From positions 186,001-250,000 of the forward strand of contig SEMN01000457.1 in NCBI GenBank assembly GCA_005408345.1: 64,000 nt of DNA, read 5' to 3'. The translations under genes were made by a program, and so were the position numbers. The notes under the pieces were generated by a model, which was given only the letters and a program-made list of their open reading frames with translations, had not been told where the DNA came from and made no database searches. Origin of the DNA: Macquaria australasica. Taxonomy: Eukaryota > Chordata > Actinopteri > Centrarchiformes > Percichthyidae. Each line of letters opens with the position of its first letter. Position 1 is the stretch's first letter. Positions 56,280 through 64,000 of this stretch are shown here, piece by piece.

Positions 56280-59200
56280 AACTACACAAGCAGCCATTGT
56301 AGCATAAGTGGTAGTTACAAGACTTGTAGAAGAATTTTCCTTCATTTTCCAAAATTCACTGGAGTCATTTTGCATTAGGCAAGCTGACTGAGAGCAAGGT
56401 ATGGTAGGTATACAGGTATATGCTCCTGCCGTATGTTTACTAACTAACATCAGCCTCCATAAGCTACTGGTCATACCTTGGCATAACTTGGTAAGTTGAA
56501 TTCAGGAGTCCAAATTCACTGGAGAACGGGGGTACACAGTACAGTCAATTTGCAAATGGGACAAGGGCATTTTTGCTGACATCACCAGCTGAGTCAGGTT
56601 CAGGTGATTACACTTCAACACACCTGTACAACTCTTATTCTCATTGTGATCTACTGTATTTTTACAGTTAAACAAAATCTAATATCCTGCACCACACTAT
56701 CTCTAATGTTTTCATTTATTATCAATTGTTTTTAATGCGTGGCAAGATCTGTGCGTATAAAGAGCCATTGCCGAGATAAGACTGTTCTCATCAGGGTGAC
56801 CATGGACACTGAGCAGCTGCTCATCTTGGGAGGTAACTCGGCTGGTCTAGCCCCACTAGATGGTCCTCACGTCTCCAAAAACGTTGGAACAAAAATTTTG
56901 ATAAATGTGATAAACAGCATTGCATTAACGACTGGGTCCAGTGCATACTCAGATATGATCATCTCTCTCTTATACTTGTGGTGGTTTGCACTGTGTGGAA
57001 GGTGAGTGGAATAGTTTACTAAAGTCAAAGGTATAGGCATTGGCCCTACACCAAGGGACCCATGCACTGGAAGACAACATCTCTCAAGTTAAACATTGCA
57101 GATGGAACACTGCCTTCAGATGGTTATAGGGATTTAAGAAACCTAAATGGGAATGCTGCAACACATCTTTCAAGCAATTATGGATGAAACATGTTAGTAA
57201 GAGTCAAGCATGTTTTCAAATGTAATTGTTTGCAGGAAGCTAAGTAATAAAATGATAAAATAAAATAAAAAATATCCAATAGCGTCAAGTTAAATTACCA
57301 CCTCATCTATGCTAAGTCCACTTGATCTGCACCAGCATGAAAGAAGGGGTCTTAGGGCTTCACAGCCAGAACAGCTACAATACTCAACCTCCTCCAAAAT
57401 TCAAATGAGGCCAAGATGCTGACTTGTGGCTTTCGGGTTCAAATGCTGGAAAGTGGCCTAATTGGAGTTAGTTTAGTCACAGTTTAGGGGGGGCGAGCCA
57501 GTCAAAACACAGTCCACTTGAGATGTTTCAATTGGATTATGTGAAACTGCTTCTAAAAAAATGGTAGGATTTTGGATAATGTGATATCTCTTCATATTTA
57601 ACCTTTTAAACACCCTTTTCTTGTTGTGAGACTTTGTATAAGTCATTGAAAATTATATATTTCACTGATATCTGAAAAATATTGCCATTGAACCGCGCAG
57701 TACTATCCTAAGCTGTGTGTGGCAGTGGGGAAGGGAGGCTGTGCTGTAGGAACGAGCCACTGCAGAGATCCAACAGCAGCTTTGATCCAGCCAGCTATAA
57801 AGAGGAGTGCTGAAGTGAATCTATTCCCCCTGCGTTCAGCTCAATACACTATTGATCTGGGTGGGAAGGCAGATATATGTTCTTATTAGCAACTCCCTAC
57901 ATCTTAATGGAACATGGTAGAGGTCGGGCCTGGCCTACGGGACCTAAATCCATGCTCTTCCGTTCATGTAGCCCACTGCATGATCTGGTAAGCAGCTCAT
58001 GAAAGATGGCTCAGGACCATGTTCGGAGAGCAAACACATGTGCAATGTGCACCGGGATCAATTGATGGCATGTTCAAAATGGTAATGGTGTTGGAATGAG
58101 ACGGCCCCTGAACTGCCTCACACATACATTATTTAGGTTTAGCTACCACTGTGAATAACAGCGTTAACACTAGGATTTTATTCTTGTCAGGGTAGAATAG
58201 CCTCTTGTAGACCACAAGCTTTTTGCAGTTTAAATGATAATTTAGGTTTATTTTACCTGGGTGTTGTTTTGGTCATTGTGCTCACCAAAGTAATTGCTCA
58301 CATTTGGGAACACACTGACATTGTTACACCAAAGTCTGATGAGACAATCAGACAGGTTGTAAAGCCAACCCTTTAATCATATTATCTAAACCTCTTTATT
58401 TGGTCAAACTAAAATGAGTGCATCTGAAATGTCGGTAATAATCCCTCATTGCACAGGAAAACTGCATAAGCACAAAAAGTACAGTAGGTCAAGTTTGAAG
58501 CGGGGAGCTGATTTGTCAGCTGTGATGGACAGTTTGGGCAATATTTTTACCTTTCGCTCTTCATTTTCCCTCCCAACCAAGTTTGGCTTGGGATGCGATT
58601 AAGGAATTCATCATTTTTATATCCTCCAAAACAGAAAAAAAATCTCTCCACACCTGAATGTGCAACAGGTGGGTCAGAGAAAGGCACAACTTGAAAACAA
58701 TGTAGTCCTCTGATTGGACAATTGAGGCAGCTCCTATGTGTACACATATGTATGAAAGTGTTGTGATGCTGCCCATATACCTGATGAAGGTCAGACAGAC
58801 CGAAAGGTTTTAATAAATATTTCAGCAGTAAGCGAGACAGTCTGCGAGTTCTTCTCATTGTTATCATTTTGTATATCAAAATTGGGATTTGAAACTGCAA
58901 TTTTCAAATCGCAAGATGAATTATGATTTACATAATTATTAGAGTCTTAGCAAAGATTAAGCCGCCAACTGTTAATTCCACTGGCTATAATGACAACTAC
59001 TGCCGGTAAATGTACTCAGCTTTAGTTAATTAATAACAATTTGGTGAGTTAGCAGAACAACAAAATTAAACTCTTGGCTGTTGTCTGGTTAATATGCTTC
59101 TTGTATGCGTTGTCTGTGCCATTTACTCTCGACAAAAGATAGTTTTGTTGAAGAAACACCACTCTGTATAATTAGGATGTTTGAAAGAAATAAGGAGTGG

Positions 59201-61060
59201 GCTATGCCTTTTTTCTGCTCAAAAAAGTCTTTTTTCACATAAACAATTGGAAGCTTACTGTAGTTCAATGATGAGACTGAGCCAGGTTCATTGGCACCTT
59301 TCTCTCTGGTCCAGCCTCTCCTCCTCCTCCTCCTCCTCCTCCTCCTCACCTCATTCATAATCACTGCATGTGTTCACACCTTCTATTGCACTTCTTCCCT
59401 TTTCCTCATTCTCCGTCTCGTAGGCACCCACTTACATCCCAACTTCACCCACCACCACAGAACAGTCATGACTCTTGGCCAGGGCAAGCTCTGCCGCTCT
59501 CCTGCAGACTCTGCCAGCATCTGCACCAGCCTTGGTTGTGCTGTCCATGGAGTCTCAGTCTGCTCCAAAAAGTTCTAATGAATCATGTTCATCTCATATT
59601 CATGCAGAGAAGTCTCTCTTAGTTGAATCTAGTTCACCTTGTGTAGCTGGGCAGCTGTCGAGTATAAATGGCAGGCAGCTGGTGAAGAGAGTTGTCTGAA
59701 TCTCCCAGTTAAACATTTAAGAGAATCAAATTGTTGTTTTAAGCTCATCGCATTAAAAGTTCTGAATCAGGACCTTCAGGATTCAGAACTGTGAAGCAGC
59801 TCATCCTGTCACTCTGTGGAGCTATTAGCTCAAGAAGCTTCAGTGCAGAGCTGCCAACAGTATCAGTCATCTGTCTGATATCAAAACCTGTCAGACATGA
59901 CCCAGCAGCAGATTGGCATTATTACGTAACTAGCCAACTATTCAGCTGTAGTCAACAAATATAACACCACTTTCATATCTTGTTTAATATTATGTAGACC
60001 ACAAATACAGGCCTGCAGTTTCATTTATAGAAAATAATCACAATTTAAATCACAATTGATGGGGGTTTGTTTAAAACCTTGTCTACTGTCCCTGTTTCCT
60101 TCCCAATCTGTTCCCAGATCTCAGCAATTAACTTGTTATTCTTACTGATAGGAATGTTTGCCAAGCTAAGACCCAAGTTGTAATAAAACAGAATTACCAT
60201 TAAAGGAAAAAGCCACCCTAAAATACTGACGTACTGCAATAGATGACAGCTAATGACAACACTTTCTGTTTATTCGTAATTGGCTGTGGACAATGTCATG
60301 TTGTGGCAGCCTGTTTCTAACTGAGTTACAATGCAGTTTGACAGCAGTTGCTATGTAAAACATCCACAGTAAATATTGATCCCTAATCATACAGGGAGAG
60401 GCCTGTCATAGAAAAAGCAGAGACACCAGTTTGTCCAGCCACAGTCGCCTCAGTACACCGGAATAATGAGGAGCATGACTCTCAGTATTTCTCCCTGGAA
60501 ACTCTCGCTCTCTTCCTGTTACTATGCCATGAGTGTCACTCTCTCCTCTTGTGTGTATAAATAACAGCTGATTGCCCAGAGTTCACCTCCCTTTTCTTGG
60601 GATTTTTGAAAAGGCATTCTGGGAAACCCATGGAAACACTGAGTGAAGTAGAAGCAAGGCAGACTGAAATAAATTGAGTACAATGAACAAAATGACATAT
60701 GAAATACATAATTCAATGAATATCCCCAATTCATCACAACAGAGAGAAAAAAATAATTTGAGATAAGATTTTTGGAGTACTTCCCATGGCAGGGGGACAA
60801 ATCCTGGAGGGCCCCTAAAGGAAAGTGGATAATGAGGATCATGTGACTAATAGAGGTTAGGCAAAAGCATCAGTGGGCTACTTGTACTGTAAAACTTGAC
60901 TTGTAAAAGGCAAAGTGATCAGACCAAGCAGAATCAAGGTACAACACAACTGGGGGATTATCTTGTATTCCTTACTTTAGAGTGTAATTAAATAAATAAG
61001 AAAATTGCTGATAAAATGCAGATAATGCCAGTTTAAATCTCAATTAATTAACATTTTTAT
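56280..61060. other. Intronic sequence, mostly unique
   Basis: This is the longest stretch without recognised transposons. No exon with conserved channel coding and splice sites was seen on the minus strand. It contains a (CTC)n microsatellite at 59318-59347. Confidence 0.45.
59318..59347 (+). repeat. (CTC)n trinucleotide microsatellite
   Basis: About ten CTC units in perfect tandem; the long Arg run in the reverse frame is a product of this repeat. Confidence 0.95.
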
Positions 61061-61064
61061 ATTA

Positions 61065-61440
61065 AAAGGTCCAACATTTGGGGAAATACACTTATTTGCT
61101 CTTTTTTGAGACTGCACACTGTCACCGCAGCTGGATGTTGTTCGCCAAGAAACAGCTAGAGCAAGTAACACCCCCCGAAAACCACAACTTTTAACATTTC
61201 TGTTTGAATACGGATTAAACAACACATTCACATTTTAATTAGTGGATTTTAGAGGTGTATTTTGGAACTTTGGACAGAGCCAGAGTAGCTGCTTCCCACT
61301 CTTGCCAGTCTTTATGATGAGCTAGGCTAACTACATCCTGACTCCAGCTCTGTACTTAACACGCAAACCTGAGATTGATATTGATCTTCTCATCTCGCTC
61401 TCAGAAAGAAAGTGAGTAAGCATAGTTTCCAAGATATTCA
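61065..61440 (+). repeat. Interspersed repeat, family D copy 4
   Basis: It starts AAAGGTCCAACATTTGGGGAAATACACTTATTTGCTC and later has GACAGAGCCAGAGTAGCTGC, CAGTCTTTATGATGAGCTAGGCTAAC and GATCTTCTCATCTCGCTCTC, as in 36560-36930. Confidence 0.75.
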
Positions 61441-61534
61441 AATATTCCTTTCAAAGGGGTCGCTTTCACCCAACTCTGCAGCTCATTGTTTTCTTTGTGG
61501 CCTGTAAATTTACTGTAAGGTGATTCTCCATCTC

Positions 61535-61910
61535 CAGCAGCAGCTGGCAGCCACAGCAAAATGAAAAAGAAATTGATAAATCCACTGTCCACTACCTGCC
61601 CAGCAGCAAACAGCAGACAAACACAGTTAGAGACTAGCTGGTGAAAAAAGTCAAACATTTAGCAGCTTAAGATCCACATACCCACATTCTCCCACTAGTT
61701 GGTGGACACCAAAAAGAAAGGAGAGTTAATATTGGACTTAGATCCATCAGGGGGATACCAACATGACTCCAAATGAATGCAAATGTTGCTCTGTGTTTGC
61801 TAACATGCTAACGTTGGCCAAAATACTTTATAAGGCCTGTGTGTCTGTCAGCTTGTTTGGAGTTCTTCTTCCCCCAAGGGGCTAATAATTAATTCATGCA
61901 GCTTTAACAT
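61535..61910 (+). repeat. Interspersed repeat, family H copy 3
   Basis: It matches 52300-52735 in order and orientation; both end in TTCATGCAGCTTTAA or its variant. It lies directly after a family D copy. Confidence 0.8.
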
Positions 61911-63200
61911 AAACCTTATTGTCATTGTTTTGCTCAAACACAAGCAAACCATGAAGGGCATTATGCTCGGTTAAGCTGCTGTCATGTTTTGGGTTTTACA
62001 TTAGCCTATATCTTGGCCCTGGCTACTCAGCCTCCCTTAAAATGCACCAGTTGGTACAAGTAAAATCAAATGTAAATGTAGTCCTTTATATGCTGTTGTA
62101 CTAAAAAGACACGTTGTTTTCACTATTTTCATGAGAAGTCATGAGTTGAACCCACAGAAAACCAATGGTGGCTGATGAGCCAACAGTGTAATAATAGCTA
62201 TATATAGTATATATAACAGTTTAACCCTTGTCCTGTTGTCGCAGTGCTTGCAGACCCACCCTCTCTTTTAATTTAACACTAAAGAAAACTGTGCACACTC
62301 ATACACTCATATTACAAACAGGACTGTTATTTTGAAGTTCTGTCCAAATGAGCTGAATGCAATGAATAATCAGTGAGTCATTGCTAATGCCTAATTGCTG
62401 TGGGTTTCTACACAGCACATCCTGCAGGAAATGGACGTTATCATGAAGAAGTGATTAGTTGGCATATGTGTGCATGTGTGTACATCAGCTGCAAGCACTT
62501 CACGTTAGTGATCCAGTGTCTACCCTGACAACATGGCTCAACCCATCAGTGCAGCCTGGCACTGATAAGATGCCCAGACCACTGCTGTAATGGCCTCTAT
62601 CTGCCACCCGGCCCTTCAGTTATGGTTATCATGTCAGCCTGTTCAGCTCCCATCCACACACACACACTGAAAGAGGCCCTGGCTGCATACAGGCACTGAC
62701 AACCTGTCAATAACCCTTACCTCTACACTCAGCGCGCTCAGCTCAGATCAGATACATTCACATATACACATACACCCAGCTCATACATACTTACACAAAC
62801 ACAGAAGAAGAAATGTTCCATCCTGGCTACTGTTTTTGCATCTGTTAGCCTTTTTACTATAACTCGCATACATACGCATATTGTAGTAGCTGTTGTTTAT
62901 TGTGTCATGCACATACTAGTGTTGTTATTTTATTATTCCAAATTCAAACGTTCACTCGAACGTGGGAAAAAAAAAAAATATTTGAACTTTATTGACCTGT
63001 TCCAATTCACAATTTTACAGCCTAAAAGTGCAATTTTAGTAGCGATCCCAGTTCTCTACCTGTGTGATCAGTTGAAACATAATGGACTATTTGCATTTTG
63101 TTCACCTTTACCACACTTAACATTACTGCTGACCGGTTTCATGGTATGAAATTCACACTTGAAAACTGCTGAAAGGTTAAGGCTGGTGTTATGCTATGAT
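61911..63200. other. Intronic sequence with no recognised feature
   Basis: AT-rich, with an A12 run at about 62969-62980. No exon seen. Confidence 0.4.
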
Positions 63201-63204
63201 TTCC

Positions 63205-63675
63205 TTATTGTCAACAAATTTCATGAAAAGACCAAAACCAACAATGTATTAGTCTGTCTCTCAATACTTTCTGACCCTGCCCTGTCTGTGACTCTCAGTT
63301 CCAAGCCCATTCATTCCCAAGTAAGATGTAAATGAACATGTCACAAATATATAGTTTCATTTCTTTTAAAGGTTCAGAAATAGTGCATTTGTTGGGGACT
63401 ATTTTCAGATGCGGATTAATACACATTTGTTGCTCTAATGAGTATTTGGGGCAGCAGGACGGTGTATGTGGGATTGAGTCAAAATGAACTACAGTGTTTG
63501 TGTTCATGGTAATGAAGGAACATGTCACCCAGTTCAACAGTGTGGCTCACTGATGTGTTTTTAATAGTTTTTGGACAACAGAGCTCTATGGCACAGAGGA
63601 AGAAGATATATCAGACAGTAGATACATTTGTTGTTGGTTTGGTCTTTTGGTGGGATTTGTTGACAATAAGAAAAA
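63205..63675. mobile_element. TIR DNA element / MITE, family A copy 3
   Basis: Left CCTTATTGTCAACAAATTTCA then AAAAGACCAAAACCAACAA; right TTGTTGGTTTGGTCTTTTGG then GGGATTTGTTGACAATAAG. The pair is inverted over about 45 bp. Interior blocks (GTGTATGTGGGATT, GTTCATGGTAATGAAGGAAC) match 7600-7680. Confidence 0.85.
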
Positions 63676-64000
63676 TACAGAATATCAGTAGTCTTATGTT
63701 TTCTGGTAGGTAATCCATCACATGTCTGTTATTAGTGTTATCAAATGTATAAGTGTGTTGTAATACAGTTGTAAAGTGCAGACTGATTTGAAAAGTTCGC
63801 ATTAAAAAAAAACTAAAGCTGACATTTTTATTGTAATGGGTTACTTCAAACAAGTTGTAAATCTTCAGATTTCACACTAGTAAAATGAATGGAAATCTAT
63901 TGCTGCCTGAAGGGTAGAAAAAAAACATGAAAACACCTAAAATACTATGGTCTGCTTACATACACTAATGGTTTGTAGCAAAGGTAAAAACATCCAAAAA

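Larger units (their letters stand above)
28551..64000 (-). other. Channel intron upstream of exon 4, more than 35 kb, continuing past the window
   Basis: I searched the minus strand for the expected exon 3 peptide (S2-S3, including FVVVLTG-like coding) and did not find it. The right half is therefore read as one intron, or as intron plus a small exon I could not see. It is filled with the repeats listed below and AT-rich unique sequence. Confidence 0.6.

Noticed and set aside
56739..57067. Overlapping + and - frames considered as the missing channel exon 3
   Set aside because: Neither contains S2-S3 residues (FVVVLTG-type) nor suitable splice sites.
59089..59364. Arg-rich minus-strand frame
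   Set aside because: The Arg run is the reverse of the (CTC)n microsatellite.

Overview
The window reads as teleost fish nuclear DNA. It carries short exons with consensus splice sites in very large introns, and dense old transposons of types common in fish: RTE, L2/CR1-like and L1/Tx1-like LINEs, Tc1-like and hAT elements, Ty3/gypsy elements and many MITEs. I see no bacterial, viral-genome or CRISPR features. The species cannot be fixed from the sequence.

The host gene is on the minus strand. Four exons of a Cav2-type voltage-gated calcium channel alpha-1 subunit, best matched to Cav2.2 (N-type, cacna1b), lie at 28550-28459, 27382-27230, 25829-25642 and 7195-7092. In transcript order they encode the domain I S3/S4 sensor, S5, pore loop with selectivity glutamate, and S6. 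Splice phases (1, 1, 0, then 2 at the outgoing donor) join them without a stop. The introns between them are about 1.1, 1.4 and 18.4 kb. The intron upstream of the first visible exon exceeds 35 kb and fills the right half of the window; earlier and later exons are outside.

Left end (1-5085): a Ty3/gypsy-type polyprotein with the unusual order gag, protease, integrase, reverse transcriptase. This is the copia-like order known for the Gmr1-like group of fish and other deuterostomes. It is cut by the left edge, truncated just before the RT catalytic box, and split by a 2.2-kb non-autonomous LTR element (829-3003) flanked by an exact 5-bp target duplication. That nested element has a 499-bp LTR, a proline-rich tandem-repeat interior and an abnormal 3' end made of reiterated LTR ends.

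Intron between exons 7 and 6 (7.2-25.6 kb): a TIR element, a Tc1 remnant, a dead RTE-like LINE with a second LINE 3' end behind it, an L2/CR1-like LINE split by a small insertion, a hAT element keeping a BED finger with perfect TIR/TSD, a Tc1 element with one clear nonsense codon and a MITE.

Right half (28.6-64 kb, intronic): several multi-copy repeat families, a second hAT inserted in a tandem repeat, an L2/CR1-like RT with mutated catalytic aspartates, a BED-type hAT remnant, several long-TIR MITEs, and a 5'-truncated L1-like insertion with an 11-bp TSD that is itself host to a MITE. Nothing here is a clear new functional system. The strongest unusual items are the Gmr1-like element with its in-phase nested insertion and the rearranged repeat-coding LTR element.
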